Below the pieces are notes generated by a model, which worked only from the letters and a program-made list of their open reading frames with translations, was not told the DNA's origin and did no database searches. Shown piece after piece: positions 1 through 7,890 of a stretch of 59,388 nucleotides of DNA (position 1 is the first letter of the stretch; every line of letters starts with the position of its first letter). Source of the stretch: DASZHA01 sp035938265 (GTDB taxonomy: Bacteria; Chloroflexota; Dormibacteria; DASZGP01); assembly GCA_035938265.1 (NCBI GenBank), contig DASZHA010000026.1, positions 1-59,388 of the forward strand, read 5' to 3'. The position numbers were made by a program, and so were the translations under genes.

Positions 1-1
1 C

Positions 2-334
2 AACGAGCAGTGGCCGGCCTACTGGATCGACCGGTTCGAGGCCCGCGGATGGACCGTCCTCGACTCCCTGCGCGGTCAGCTGTGGTGCAACGAGAGGGTC
101 GCCCACTTCTACTCTCAGAACCTGTTGCTGTTCGCCAGCCCGGAGTGGATGGTCGCCCATCCAGATGCCGAGCCGGGTTTTAGGGGCCTTCCACTGGTCC
201 ATCCCCGGACCCTCCGGTTGGCGACTCAGACCGCGTCCGATCAGTCCGCCCCGACGCTCCCGCTCCGCGAGCTGCTCCGCCGGTTACCGGGGGCGACCGC
301 GAAAGCGCTAAGGCGACGGTTGGCGCGAAATTGA
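2..334 (+). CDS. SAM-dependent methyltransferase, C-terminal part (truncated by window edge)
   Basis: An open frame runs from the first bases to a TGA at 332-334. Its start lies outside the window. The visible segment begins NEQWPAYWID and continues through YSQNLLLFAS. This is a C-terminal pattern I associate with class I SAM methyltransferases in glycan or natural-product clusters: the NEQW(P) strand, then a WTVLDSLR-type strand, then a Q-N-LLLF final strand. The SAM-binding motifs would lie upstream. The stop overlaps the TTG start of the next gene (TTGA), so the two are translationally coupled. The substrate cannot be told from this fragment. Confidence 0.7.
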   Translation, partial: NEQWPAYWIDRFEARGWTVLDSLRGQLWCNERVAHFYSQNLLLFASPEWMVAHPDAEPGFRGLPLVHPRTLRLATQTASDQSAPTLPLRELLRRLPGATAKALRRRLARN

Positions 335-1194
335 GGGGGAGGGCGCGCCTGCGACGCCTGGCGGCGGCGATCCTGCCCCGGCGCCAGTCGATGAAGCCGG
401 TCCCCGCCGGACTCGAGGACGGACTCGACCAAGCGGAGCGGATCACCGAAATCTGGAGGACGATGACGTGGATCCAGCACGCCGACGTCCCCACGGACGT
501 CCTCGTCTCGGTGATCCTCCCCACCCACAACCGGGCGACCGTGGTGCCGCGGGCGATCCGGTCGGTGATCGCGCAGCATCATCCCTCCTGGGAGCTAATC
601 GTCGTCAACGACGGGAGCGCGGACGAAACCCCACAAGTACTCGCGGCGATCGAAGACGAGCGCGTAAGAAGCATCCACATCGACCAGTCGGGGGTGGCGG
701 GCGCGCGCAATCGGGGGTTGTCTGAAGCGCGGGGAAGCGTGATCGCCTACCTCGACGACGACAACATGATGGACCCGACGTGGCTCCGCTCAGTCGTCTG
801 GGCGTTCTCGCGCTGGCCGGACGTCGATATCGTGTATGGTGCCGACCTCGCTGAGGACCTTCGGCCATATTCGGACCTGCCACACCAGATGCCCGTGCTG
901 GTGCTCAGGCCCTTCGACCGCGAGCTGATGGCCCGCACGAGTACTTTCCCGGACATCAACGTGCTGGCGCATCGAGCGGGCCTGCCTGAAGCGCGCTTTG
1001 ACGAGCGGCTGTCCGGCAGCGCCGACTCCGACTTCGGTTTTCGACTAACCGCGCAGCGGTCGATGCTGCCCCTTCCCGTCATCGCGGCCTTCTACTCCAC
1101 CTCGATCGACGACAGGCTGAGCAACCTCCCAGGGTTCTGGGACGAGATGAGGCTGGTGCGGGAGCGCGCATCGCAGGCATCCCAAGCCGACTGA
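331..1194 (+). CDS. Family 2 (GT-A fold) glycosyltransferase
   Basis: A 287-residue protein. The GT2 fold begins at about residue 58 with VSVILPTHNRA. It is followed by the WELIVVNDGS nucleotide-binding strand, GVAGARNRGL, and the metal-binding acidic cluster YLDDDN near residue 145. These are hallmark features of inverting GT2 enzymes that transfer a sugar from an NDP-sugar. No membrane segment is seen, so it probably acts on the cytoplasmic face. The TTG start at 331 overlaps the upstream stop by 4 nt; an ATG at 391 is the alternative. It sits between two methyltransferase genes, which suggests surface-glycan assembly. Donor and acceptor are unknown. Confidence 0.85.
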   Translation: MRGRARLRRLAAAILPRRQSMKPVPAGLEDGLDQAERITEIWRTMTWIQHADVPTDVLVSVILPTHNRATVVPRAIRSVIAQHHPSWELIVVNDGSADETPQVLAAIEDERVRSIHIDQSGVAGARNRGLSEARGSVIAYLDDDNMMDPTWLRSVVWAFSRWPDVDIVYGADLAEDLRPYSDLPHQMPVLVLRPFDRELMARTSTFPDINVLAHRAGLPEARFDERLSGSADSDFGFRLTAQRSMLPLPVIAAFYSTSIDDRLSNLPGFWDEMRLVRERASQASQAD

Positions 1195-1201
1195 GCACGC
1201 T

Positions 1202-2023
1202 GTGGTCATCGACGCAAAGGCCTACATCGACCGACTCGACGAGATTCCGGGATGGTTCTTCTGGACCGACGCCCTGATCATCGCCGGGTTCGATACCCAC
1301 CACAAGGCTCGCGGCATTCACGGCAACCTGCTGGAGATAGGTGCTTACCTCGGCAAGAGCGCAGTCTTGATGGGATTTCTCCAGCGCGAGCCGGAGCGGT
1401 TTATCGTCTGCGACCTTTTCAGCGCCAAAGGCACGACAGAGGAGGGCGCTCGAGAGAACCGGCAGTGGTACCAGGACCTCTCCCGAGACGCGTTTGAGCG
1501 CAACTACCTCCGTTTCCACGAGGTCCTGCCGGCGATAGTTGAAGGTCCGTCCAGCGAGTTGAATCAACTCGGGCCGGACAGCTCCTTCCGCATGGTGCAC
1601 GTCGACGGCAGCCACACCTACGAGGTCGTGCGGGAGGACCTGCAAACAACCAGGCGACTGCTCGGCGACGGGGGAGTCGTGATCGTCGATGATTGGCGAC
1701 AACCGCATACACCGGGGGTCGCGGCCGCGACGTGGGAGGCGATTCTTCAGACCGATCTCCTGCCCATCTGCTTCACGGACCAGAAGCTCTATGCGACCTG
1801 GGACCCCGAACTCGCCGTGACCGCGGCCCAGGTGGAGGGATGGGGCAGCCCGCAGCTACGGTTGGGCGTGGAGAGCTTCAACGTGAGGGACAGAATGCTG
1901 TACCGGGTCGTCCCATGGTCCTCGTCCGAGGACGGCCAACATGCTCCCGGGCATGGGGGTTCCACCTGGAGGTCCAAGGTGACATCCCTCATTCGTGGAC
2001 GCGGCTCGGGCGCAGCCGGTTAG
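1202..2023 (+). CDS. Class I SAM-dependent methyltransferase (Methyltransf_24-like)
   Basis: A 273-residue protein with a GTG start 8 nt after the preceding stop, so probably the same operon. NLLEIGAYLGKS matches the SAM-binding motif I loop. FIVCDLF is the acidic strand that follows, and MVHVDGSHTYEVVREDL is the signature of the Methyltransf_24 group found in polysaccharide and antibiotic gene clusters. VIVDDW supplies a later core strand. The last roughly 45 residues are basic and low in complexity. The likely role is methylation of a sugar or related small acceptor. It converges on the TetR gene with only 49 bases between, and I see no clear terminator there. Confidence 0.8.
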   Translation: MVIDAKAYIDRLDEIPGWFFWTDALIIAGFDTHHKARGIHGNLLEIGAYLGKSAVLMGFLQREPERFIVCDLFSAKGTTEEGARENRQWYQDLSRDAFERNYLRFHEVLPAIVEGPSSELNQLGPDSSFRMVHVDGSHTYEVVREDLQTTRRLLGDGGVVIVDDWRQPHTPGVAAATWEAILQTDLLPICFTDQKLYATWDPELAVTAAQVEGWGSPQLRLGVESFNVRDRMLYRVVPWSSSEDGQHAPGHGGSTWRSKVTSLIRGRGSGAAG

Positions 2024-2072
2024 CTGCCTATCGATGATTGGTCCGCGCTGAGATTAGTGCGGGATTAGTCGG

Positions 2073-2726
2073 TCAGCGGGGAAGGCCGATGGCGCGGGTG
2101 CAGAAGATCGTCAGGGTTTCGACGGCGACATCGATGGAGTAGTCCTCGCCGCCGATGAAGATGCCGTAGGCGAAGCTCTCGATCATGCCGACCATGGCGC
2201 GGGCCGCCGCGCGAGGATCCACCCGGGGGGCGTCGTCGGGCAGCGTCGCCTGCAGCCGGATGATGTTGTCGCGCAGGTGGCCGACCAGCAGCTCGACGAA
2301 GAACTCGTCGTAGTCCTCGCGAAAATGGGCATCGGCGGCGGACGCCTCGCGCAGCAGCCGCATCAAGAGCCGGTTGCGTTGGTAGGTCTCGAGCGTCTCC
2401 CGCACCGACCCCGCGATCTCGCCAGGCACGAGTAGGTCCCGGGTGGCGATGCGATCGAACTCCTCGAAGGCCTGGGTGAGCAGCTCCTTGAGCAGCTCGC
2501 TCTTGCCGCCGAAGTAAAGGTAGAAGGTGCCGTGGGCGATCTCGGCCTTGCGCGTGATGTCGTCGATGGTGGTGTCGCGGTAGCCGCGGCGGTCGAAAAG
2601 CTGCTTGGCGGCGGTCAGCACCCGGCGGCGGGTGCGCTCGCTCTTCCGGGTCAGCCGCCGGCCGCCGCCGGAGGCCTTGCCGGCGCGTCTTGGCGCCGGC
2701 GTCCGGGTCGCCCGCAACGCGGTCAC
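2073..2726 (-). CDS. TetR/AcrR family transcriptional regulator
   Basis: A 217-residue regulator. After a basic 25-residue leader, residues about 28-75 form the TetR N-terminal helix-turn-helix: TRRRVLTAAKQLF, then GYRDTTIDDITRKAEIAHGTFYLYFGGKSEL. The remainder is the helical ligand-binding and dimerisation domain, with the charged stretch DAHFREDYDEFF. It starts with GTG overlapping the rsfS stop by 4 nt (GTGA), so it is co-transcribed with rsfS, an unusual partner. TetR proteins usually repress genes near their own, but the convergent methyltransferase is on the other strand, so the target is unknown. The ligand cannot be predicted. Confidence 0.9.
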   Translation of the reverse strand: MTALRATRTPAPRRAGKASGGGRRLTRKSERTRRRVLTAAKQLFDRRGYRDTTIDDITRKAEIAHGTFYLYFGGKSELLKELLTQAFEEFDRIATRDLLVPGEIAGSVRETLETYQRNRLLMRLLREASAADAHFREDYDEFFVELLVGHLRDNIIRLQATLPDDAPRVDPRAAARAMVGMIESFAYGIFIGGEDYSIDVAVETLTIFCTRAIGLPR

Positions 2727-3115
2727 GCCGTCTTCCTCGCCCGAGCGGTGCGTCCGCCACCGCGCGCCCGGGTCTCGGCCAGCTCGGCCATCGGCTCCGA
2801 GGCCCAGAGGGTCTCGAGGTCGTAGAAGGCCCGCTCCCCCGGTAGGAAGACGTGGACGATGACATCGATGAAGTCGATCAAGATCCAGGCCCCGTCGGCT
2901 TCACCCGAGACGTGGAAGGGCCGGATGCCACGCTCCCGGGCGGCATCCTGGACCGCGTCGGAGATGGCGCGGGTCTGGCGGTCGGTGTCGCCTTCGCAGA
3001 CGACGAAGAAGTCGGCCATCGAGCTCTTCTTGCGGAGGTCGATGGCAACGACGTCCCGCGCCTTTTTGGCCACCGCGGCACCGCGCACCAGCCGCACCAA
3101 CTCAGGGGACGTCAT
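2723..3115 (-). CDS. rsfS: Ribosomal silencing factor RsfS
   Basis: A 130-residue member of the RsfS/Iojap family, which binds L14 on the 50S subunit and blocks subunit joining under starvation. Family hallmarks are present: ARDVVAIDLR, SMADFFVVCEG, a DxRQTRAISDAV helix, DGAWILIDFIDVIVHVF and RAFYDLETLW. About 20 basic residues are added at the C-terminus. The ATG start is preceded by CATAAT eight bases upstream and lacks a ribosome binding site, consistent with its own leaderless promoter. The neighbouring nadD-rsfS order is common in bacteria. Confidence 0.95.
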   Translation of the reverse strand: MTSPELVRLVRGAAVAKKARDVVAIDLRKKSSMADFFVVCEGDTDRQTRAISDAVQDAARERGIRPFHVSGEADGAWILIDFIDVIVHVFLPGERAFYDLETLWASEPMAELAETRARGGGRTARARKTA

Positions 3116-3123
3116 TCGCGCGG

Positions 3124-3129
3124 ATTATG
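3124..3129 (-). promoter_or_regulatory. Putative -10 box of rsfS (CATAAT)
   Basis: On the minus strand CATAAT matches the sigma-70 -10 consensus at five of six positions. It ends 8 nt before the rsfS ATG, which places the transcription start at or next to the start codon. No convincing -35 element is visible. Confidence 0.45.
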
Positions 3130-3168
3130 ACAGATGAGCCCGCCTTTTCCAGAGGTCCGCAGCTGGTC

Positions 3169-3795
3169 TCAGGCGCCGTAGAGGTGGTGGGTGCGGATGT
3201 AGTCCCAGACGGCGGGGTGGAGGTCGGCGGCAGGGTCCTCCCCCGCCGCCAGCCGCTCGCGGATCGAATCTGCGCTGAGTTCAGGGGAGTCGACCTCCAG
3301 GACGCGCGTCTCCGGGGGCAGGCCAGCGGCGAGGAGGCCGTCCCTGGTGGGTGACTCCTGGCCGCTGCGGTTGAAGACCACCACGTCGGCCAAACTGACG
3401 ATTTCGGGCGCCGAGTGCCAGGTCCCGAACTCGCGGGCGGCGTCCCAGCCGAGCAGAAGGGTCCAGTGGGTTGCGGGGTCGGCTCGCCCCAGCTCTCGCA
3501 GTGTATCGACGGCATAAGACGGCCCCGGGCGGCGAACCTCGATGTCGGAGGCGCGTAGTCGGGGGCGGTCGCCCAGGGCCAGCTCAACCATCGCCAGCCG
3601 GTCCTCGGCTGAGGCTTCGGGGCTCTGCCGGTGGGGCGGCCGTCCGGCGGGCACCACCAGCAGCGATGGCAGGCCGAGCAGCTTCGCCGACTGCTCCGCG
3701 ACGGCGACGTGGCCACGGTGGATAGGGTCGAAGGTGCCGCCGTAGATGCCGGCGCGGCGGTCAGAGCTCGGGGTCAAAGAGGAACTCCGTGTCAC
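3169..3795 (-). CDS. nadD: Nicotinate-nucleotide adenylyltransferase
   Basis: A 208-residue nucleotidyltransferase that converts nicotinate mononucleotide plus ATP to deamido-NAD in NAD synthesis. GIYGGTFDPIHRGHV at residues 16-30 is the (H/T)xGH ATP-binding signature. LLLGWDAAREF and DVVVFNR follow. SADSIRERLAAG corresponds to the ISSTxIR motif, and DYIRTHHLY is the typical family ending. The GTG start lies inside obg, overlapping it by 35 nt. That overlap is long but no better start exists before the catalytic loop. It lies between obg and rsfS, a conserved arrangement. Confidence 0.95.
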   Translation of the reverse strand: MTRSSSLTPSSDRRAGIYGGTFDPIHRGHVAVAEQSAKLLGLPSLLVVPAGRPPHRQSPEASAEDRLAMVELALGDRPRLRASDIEVRRPGPSYAVDTLRELGRADPATHWTLLLGWDAAREFGTWHSAPEIVSLADVVVFNRSGQESPTRDGLLAAGLPPETRVLEVDSPELSADSIRERLAAGEDPAADLHPAVWDYIRTHHLYGA

Positions 3796-5017
3796 CCACC
3801 ATCACGGTGTCGCCGGCTTCGGCGCCCGCCTCCATGAGTGCCTGTCGCAGCCCCGCACCGGCGAGCTGCCGCCGCATCCGGGCCAGCGCCTCGGGGTTGC
3901 CGAGGTCGGCGCGGGCCACGATCCTCTCCACCGCCCGGCTCTTGACACGAAAGCCATCCCCCTCCCGGCGAACCGAGATCCGAGCGGCGACGGGCTCCGG
4001 GCGATAGATCTGGAGAAGGGGTTTGGGCGGCTCGTCGGCGCTGGCGAGGGCCTCGGTCAGCTCATCGAGACCCGTCCCCTCCTCGGCCGAAACCAGGTAG
4101 CAGGCGGTGCGGGGCGACTCCAGCTCGGCCGCCAGCTCGCGGGCGGTGAGCTCGGCGCCCGGCAGGTCGATCTTGTTCAGGGCCGCGATCCGGACCCGGC
4201 TGGGCAGCTCAGGGTCGTACCCCTCGAGCTCGACGATAACGCTCCGCCAGCTCTCCCGCGCCGCCGCCAGGCCGGTCGAGCAGTCGACGACGTGGACCAG
4301 TACCCCCGCGCGGCCGATGTGCTTGAGGAAGTCGGTGCCGAGCCCCGCACCCCCGGCCGCCCCCTCGATCAGCCCGGGTATGTCGGCAAGCGTCAGGCGG
4401 GAGCCGTCGGGGTACTCCACGACCCCGAGGTTGGGCTCCAGCGTGGTGAAGGGATAGCCCGCGACCTTGGGGTTGGCCGCCGTCAGGGCCCCCAACAGGG
4501 TCGACTTGCCCGCGTTGGGCGCGCCCACCAGCCCGACGTCGGCGATCAGGCGCAGCTCCAGTCGCAGCTCGCGCTCCTCCGAGGGATCGCCCAGCTCCGC
4601 GAACCGCGGCGCCTGGCGCCGGCTGCCGGCGAACTTGGCGTTGCCGCGTCCACCCCTGCCGCCACGGGCGATCCGGAGCTCGTCGCCGTCCGCCCGGATC
4701 TCACCAATGACGTCACCGCTCTCCTCCTCCATGACCACGGTGCCGATAGGGACCAGCACCCTGACGTCGTCGGCGTCGGCGCCGTGGCGCAGCGACCTCG
4801 CTCCCGAACCACCACGCTCGGCCGCGACCAGGGTGTGGCCACTGAAGTGGGAGAGGCTGTTCACTCCATTGGAGCCGACCAAGTAGACGTCGCCGCCTCT
4901 GCCGCCGTCACCGCCGTCAGGACCGCCCTTGGGGACGTACTTTTCGCGCCGGAAGGTAACCGCACCCGGACCTCCGGCCCCGGACCGCACTCGGATCCGG
5001 ACCTCGTCCAGGAACAT
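3761..5017 (-). CDS. obgE: Obg family GTPase (ribosome assembly and stress)
   Basis: A 418-residue protein with all three Obg domains. The glycine-rich Obg fold covers residues 1-158, including EVRIRVRSGAGGPGA and repeated GGxGG. The G domain covers about 160-330: NAGKSTLL (G1), YPFTT (G2), DIPGLI (G3), NKIDL (G4). The last roughly 80 residues are a C-terminal OCT domain (FRVKSRAVERIVAR to GDTVMVGDTEFLF). Obg binds the 50S subunit and couples GTP and ppGpp status to ribosome maturation. It follows rpmA by 9 nt in the rplU-rpmA-obg operon. A TAAGCT hexamer lies 6 nt upstream, but it overlaps the rpmA stop codon. Confidence 0.97.
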   Translation of the reverse strand: MFLDEVRIRVRSGAGGPGAVTFRREKYVPKGGPDGGDGGRGGDVYLVGSNGVNSLSHFSGHTLVAAERGGSGARSLRHGADADDVRVLVPIGTVVMEEESGDVIGEIRADGDELRIARGGRGGRGNAKFAGSRRQAPRFAELGDPSEERELRLELRLIADVGLVGAPNAGKSTLLGALTAANPKVAGYPFTTLEPNLGVVEYPDGSRLTLADIPGLIEGAAGGAGLGTDFLKHIGRAGVLVHVVDCSTGLAAARESWRSVIVELEGYDPELPSRVRIAALNKIDLPGAELTARELAAELESPRTACYLVSAEEGTGLDELTEALASADEPPKPLLQIYRPEPVAARISVRREGDGFRVKSRAVERIVARADLGNPEALARMRRQLAGAGLRQALMEAGAEAGDTVMVGDTEFLFDPEL

Positions 5018-5026
5018 GCCGGGAGC

Positions 5027-5407
5027 TTACGCTTCTTTGGTCGCCTCTGCGCCCGCAAGCTCCGCGGCCGCAACGGGCTTCTTGGCGGCGGCGGAGCTCC
5101 TGGTCGGCGCGGCCTTCTTGGCAGCGACCGGAGCCTTGTCCGGAGGCGTGGATTCCAGGGGCAGCACGCTGACGCGCCGTTTGTCGTGCCCGTACTCCTG
5201 GTAGGCGACGGTGCCGGTCACCAGGGCGTAGAGGGTGTAGTCGCGACCCAGCCCGACGCCGTCGCCGGGATGGATGCGGGTGCCGCGCTGACGCACGATG
5301 ATGGCGCCGGCCGGGACCTCCTCCCCGCCAAAGCGCTTGACTCCAAGCCTCTGAGCGTTGCTGTCGCGTCCGTTGCGGGAGCTCCCGCCGCCTTTCTTGT
5401 GTGCCAT
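5027..5407 (-). CDS. rpmA: 50S ribosomal protein L27 with Ala/Lys-rich tail
   Basis: L27 core of about 85 residues: MAHKKGGGSSRNGRDSNAQR, then GVKRFGGE, AGAIIVRQRGT, HPGDGVGLGRDYTLYAL and VTYQ-like VAYQEYGHDKRRVSV. The N-terminus reaches the peptidyl-transferase centre in known ribosomes and needs no long processing peptide here. About 40 extra residues at the C-terminus are rich in A, K and P (PVAAKKAAPTRSSAAAKK), making it 126 residues instead of the usual 85-95. The ATG lies directly beside the rplU stop. Confidence 0.97.
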   Translation of the reverse strand: MAHKKGGGSSRNGRDSNAQRLGVKRFGGEEVPAGAIIVRQRGTRIHPGDGVGLGRDYTLYALVTGTVAYQEYGHDKRRVSVLPLESTPPDKAPVAAKKAAPTRSSAAAKKPVAAAELAGAEATKEA

Positions 5408-5779
5408 TTAGTCCTGGTCCTTGTCCTTTGCCTTGGCCGCGGCCTTCCTGGGGGTTGCCTTGCCGCCGGCGCCGGAGACGGCCAGCACCTCGAGCACGCT
5501 CTGCGCCGAGCGGTGTCCGCGGATGCGGCGATAGCGCTTCTTGGCCTTGTACTTAAAGACCAGGATCTTAGGCCCGCGCGGAGCCTCAACCACCTTGGCG
5601 GTCACGGCGGCGCCATCCACGATCGGCGACCCCACGGTTGCGGTGGCGCCGTCGGTGAGCATCAGGACCTGGTCGAACGTGACCTCAGCGCCGACGGGGT
5701 TCTCGAGGCGATCGACGGTTACCCGCTGTCCCTCGGACACGCGGTACTGCTTGCCGCTGATTCTGACGATGGCTTCCAT
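5408..5779 (-). CDS. rplU: 50S ribosomal protein L21
   Basis: A 123-residue L21. MEAIVRISGKQYRVSEGQ is the canonical N-terminus, followed by DQVLMLTDG and KGPKILVFKYKAKKRYRRIRGHR, the conserved RNA-binding end. About 25 extra residues follow (KATPRKAAAKAKDKDQD), an A/K-rich tail like the one on L27 next door. I start at the ATG at 5779, not an in-frame TTG two codons earlier, because L21 normally begins M-x-AIV. It is the first gene of the rplU-rpmA-obg unit, with an extended -10 promoter about 55 nt upstream. Confidence 0.96.
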   Translation of the reverse strand: MEAIVRISGKQYRVSEGQRVTVDRLENPVGAEVTFDQVLMLTDGATATVGSPIVDGAAVTAKVVEAPRGPKILVFKYKAKKRYRRIRGHRSAQSVLEVLAVSGAGGKATPRKAAAKAKDKDQD

Positions 5780-5834
5780 GATCAAGTTTCGGCTCTCTGC
5801 GCGCGTGCTTCGCCCGCGAGTGGCGCGAGCGGCG

Positions 5835-5843
5835 ATTTTAGCA
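5835..5843 (-). promoter_or_regulatory. Extended -10 promoter of rplU operon
   Basis: The minus strand reads TGCTAAAAT, an extended -10 element (TGn plus TAAAAT). The predicted transcript would have a leader of roughly 50 nt before the rplU ATG at 5779. No recognisable -35 box is seen, as expected for extended -10 promoters. The 105 bases between rplU and the upstream gene hold nothing else I recognise. Confidence 0.5.
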
Positions 5844-5884
5844 TGGCTCCTGAGTAGCTCGGGCCGTCCCGAAGCCCGACAAGG

Positions 5885-6769
5885 CTATTTGATAACCGTG
5901 ACCTGGGCCTGGTCGGCGATCGTCTGAGCGGGCAGGCTGTTGTAGGTCACGGTGACGCTGATGGGGTAGTTGCCGACGGGCTGGTCGGGAACGACCTTGA
6001 CGTCGAATGCAATGCGCAGCGCGCCCGCCGTCCCACCCTCCTGGATGGCGGGAATCTCCCAGGTGCCCCATGACGGCAGCACGCTGTTGTTGACGGGGTC
6101 GGTGGTGGCCACCCGGTAGGAGTTGCCCCCCGACTCGGCGGTGCCGGAATAGACGAATCCGCCGGGCAGCGCCGCCGAGATCACGACGCCCCGCGCGGCC
6201 GCGCTGCCGGTGTTGCGCATCGAGATCGTGTATCGAGTGCTCTCGCCGGGCTTGACCGGGCTGCGCGCGCTAACCGACAGGTCCACCGCCGCGGTCGGCT
6301 GCGCCGAGAGCACGATCGGCTTGGCCGCCAGGGGATCGGTATCGCTGGTCGTCACTTGGACGAAGTTGGGCGTCTTGCCGGGCGCGGCGCCGACAGCCAC
6401 GACGAAGTCGAGCTGGAGGACGGCCGGCTTGGCCTGGGTGCCACCCGGGATGCTCCACTGGGACCAGACGGGCGAGGGACTGTCGACCGAGGGGTCGTTG
6501 GTCTGGGTGCGGATGGCGTCGCCTGCGACGGACTGGGTGCTCTTGTAGGCGAAGCCGCCGGGAAGGTTGTCGCGGATGGTCACCCCCCGCACCGTTCCCG
6601 TGGCAGTGTTGCTGACCTGGACACGGATGGTCTTGAAGGCGTTGGGGGGCGACTCCGGGGTGAGGTCCTGCTGGGTCACGGTCAGCGACAGCGCTCCGGG
6701 CAACAACGTGCAAGACGAGAGGGCCACAAGCAGCAAGACCGCGCCGACGATGGCGGCAGGCCAGCGCAT
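5885..6769 (-). CDS. Lipoprotein with two DUF11/CARDB-like beta-sandwich repeats
   Basis: 294 residues. The N-terminus MRWPAAIVGAVLLLVALSSC is a lipoprotein signal peptide with lipobox LSSC, so mature Cys20 would be lipidated and the protein held on the outer face of the membrane. The rest is two similar beta-sandwich modules. Each carries an N-G/T-x-A-x-GV-x-I pattern and a LPGGF loop (VTIRDNLPGGFAYKST near 60-75; VVISAALPGGFVYSGT near 190-205). This resembles DUF11-type surface repeats. The ATG follows rodA by 23 nt and has a strong GGGAGGGG ribosome binding site, so it is the last gene of the rod-shape operon. Function unknown; adhesion or wall association is plausible. Confidence 0.75.
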   Translation of the reverse strand: MRWPAAIVGAVLLLVALSSCTLLPGALSLTVTQQDLTPESPPNAFKTIRVQVSNTATGTVRGVTIRDNLPGGFAYKSTQSVAGDAIRTQTNDPSVDSPSPVWSQWSIPGGTQAKPAVLQLDFVVAVGAAPGKTPNFVQVTTSDTDPLAAKPIVLSAQPTAAVDLSVSARSPVKPGESTRYTISMRNTGSAAARGVVISAALPGGFVYSGTAESGGNSYRVATTDPVNNSVLPSWGTWEIPAIQEGGTAGALRIAFDVKVVPDQPVGNYPISVTVTYNSLPAQTIADQAQVTVIK

Positions 6770-6792
6770 CGCCCCTCCCGCGCCGGGCCACA

Positions 6793-7890
6793 CTAGAACA
6801 GCAGGTCTTTGTGGTGGATGAGCACGCTCTGGACGATACCGATAGCCGCCAGGTTGGTCAGCATCGAGCTGCCGCCATACGAGATGAACGGTAAGGGAAT
6901 CCCCACCACGGGCATGACGCCCAGGTTCATGCCGACGTTGACCACCACCTGGAAGGCGATCATGGTGGCGACGCCGAAGCAGAGCAGCGCGCCGAAGGAG
7001 TCGCGGGCCAGATGGGAGGCGCGCAGCAGCCGGGTCAGCAGGATGAAGAAGAGGGTCAGCAGGATCAGCGCCCCGACAAAGCCCCACTCCTCGCTGAAGA
7101 TCGCGAAAACGAAGTCGGTGACGCGGCTGGGGACAAAGCCCAGCTGCCCCTGGGTGCCGGTGAGGAAGCCCTTGCCGAACAGCCCGCCGGAGCCGACCGC
7201 GATCTTGGCCTGGAGGATGTTGTAGCCGGCCCCCTGCGGGTCGGAGCCCGGGTTGAGGAAGGTGACCAGGCGGTTGCGCTGGTAGCCCTGGAGCCGGCTG
7301 GCGATAAGTGGAAGCAGCGCCCCCGCCACCAACAGCGAGCCGATCACATATCGCTTGGGGATCTGCGCCATGATCGCCATCCCGTAGAACACGGCGATGA
7401 ACACGATCGCCGTGCCGAGGTCGGGCTGGACCAGGATCAGGAAGACCGGCAACAGCACCAGCGCCAGGGCCAGCAGGAACGTGACCGGGCTCTTGATCCG
7501 GTCGCGGCGGACGTAGAAGAACCGCGCCAGGACGATGATCACCAGGAGCTTGGAGATCTCCGATGCCTGGAGCTCGAAGTAGCCGAGGTAGATCCAGCGC
7601 TGCGCCCCCAGCGCCTGGTGCCCGGCCACGCGGACCACCAGCAGCAGCAGGATCATGGCCACGTAGGTGAGCCCATAGAGGCGGCCCAGGACGCGGTAGT
7701 CGGTCAGCGAGAAGTAGACCAGCACCCCCAACCCGACGGCGATGTACACCACCTGGTGGATGAACTCGACGCGGCCCGCCCCCGAGGCGCTGAAGATCGC
7801 GGTGGCACCCAGCACCAGCACCATCAGCATTAGCAGGCCGAGGACGAAGTCGTACTCGCGGATATTGGTGGCGCGCTCGGTGACGGCCAT
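6793..7890 (-). CDS. rodA: Peptidoglycan glycosyltransferase RodA (SEDS family)
   Basis: A 365-residue polytopic protein with about ten membrane segments. SEDS landmarks are visible: the ALGAQRWI region near residue 90, VQPDLGTA, then NPGSDPQGAGYNILQAKIAVGSGGLFGKGF in the large outer loop, and the C-terminal PVVGIPLPFISYGGSSML signature. RodA polymerises lipid II glycan chains for side-wall growth together with PBP2. Its ATG overlaps the stop of the PBP2 gene by one base (TGATG), so the pair is translationally coupled. Confidence 0.96.
   Translation of the reverse strand: MAVTERATNIREYDFVLGLLMLMVLVLGATAIFSASGAGRVEFIHQVVYIAVGLGVLVYFSLTDYRVLGRLYGLTYVAMILLLLVVRVAGHQALGAQRWIYLGYFELQASEISKLLVIIVLARFFYVRRDRIKSPVTFLLALALVLLPVFLILVQPDLGTAIVFIAVFYGMAIMAQIPKRYVIGSLLVAGALLPLIASRLQGYQRNRLVTFLNPGSDPQGAGYNILQAKIAVGSGGLFGKGFLTGTQGQLGFVPSRVTDFVFAIFSEEWGFVGALILLTLFFILLTRLLRASHLARDSFGALLCFGVATMIAFQVVVNVGMNLGVMPVVGIPLPFISYGGSSMLTNLAAIGIVQSVLIHHKDLLF

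Noticed and set aside
2024..2072. Terminator between the convergent methyltransferase and TetR genes
   Set aside because: I found no stem of more than a few base pairs and no T-run in these 49 bases.
5024..5029. TAAGCT 6 nt before obgE as a leaderless promoter
   Set aside because: The hexamer contains the rpmA TAA stop, so its presence is explained by the operon structure. I did not count it.
3746..5857. A 703-codon open frame on the plus strand
   Set aside because: It runs antisense to obg, rpmA and rplU, which have clear family motifs. Its composition is typical of a GC-rich shadow frame with no recognisable domain.
6770..7087. Upstream extension of the DUF11-like lipoprotein into rodA
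   Set aside because: The extension overlaps rodA in another frame. The ATG at 6769 has a strong ribosome binding site and directly begins a lipoprotein signal peptide.
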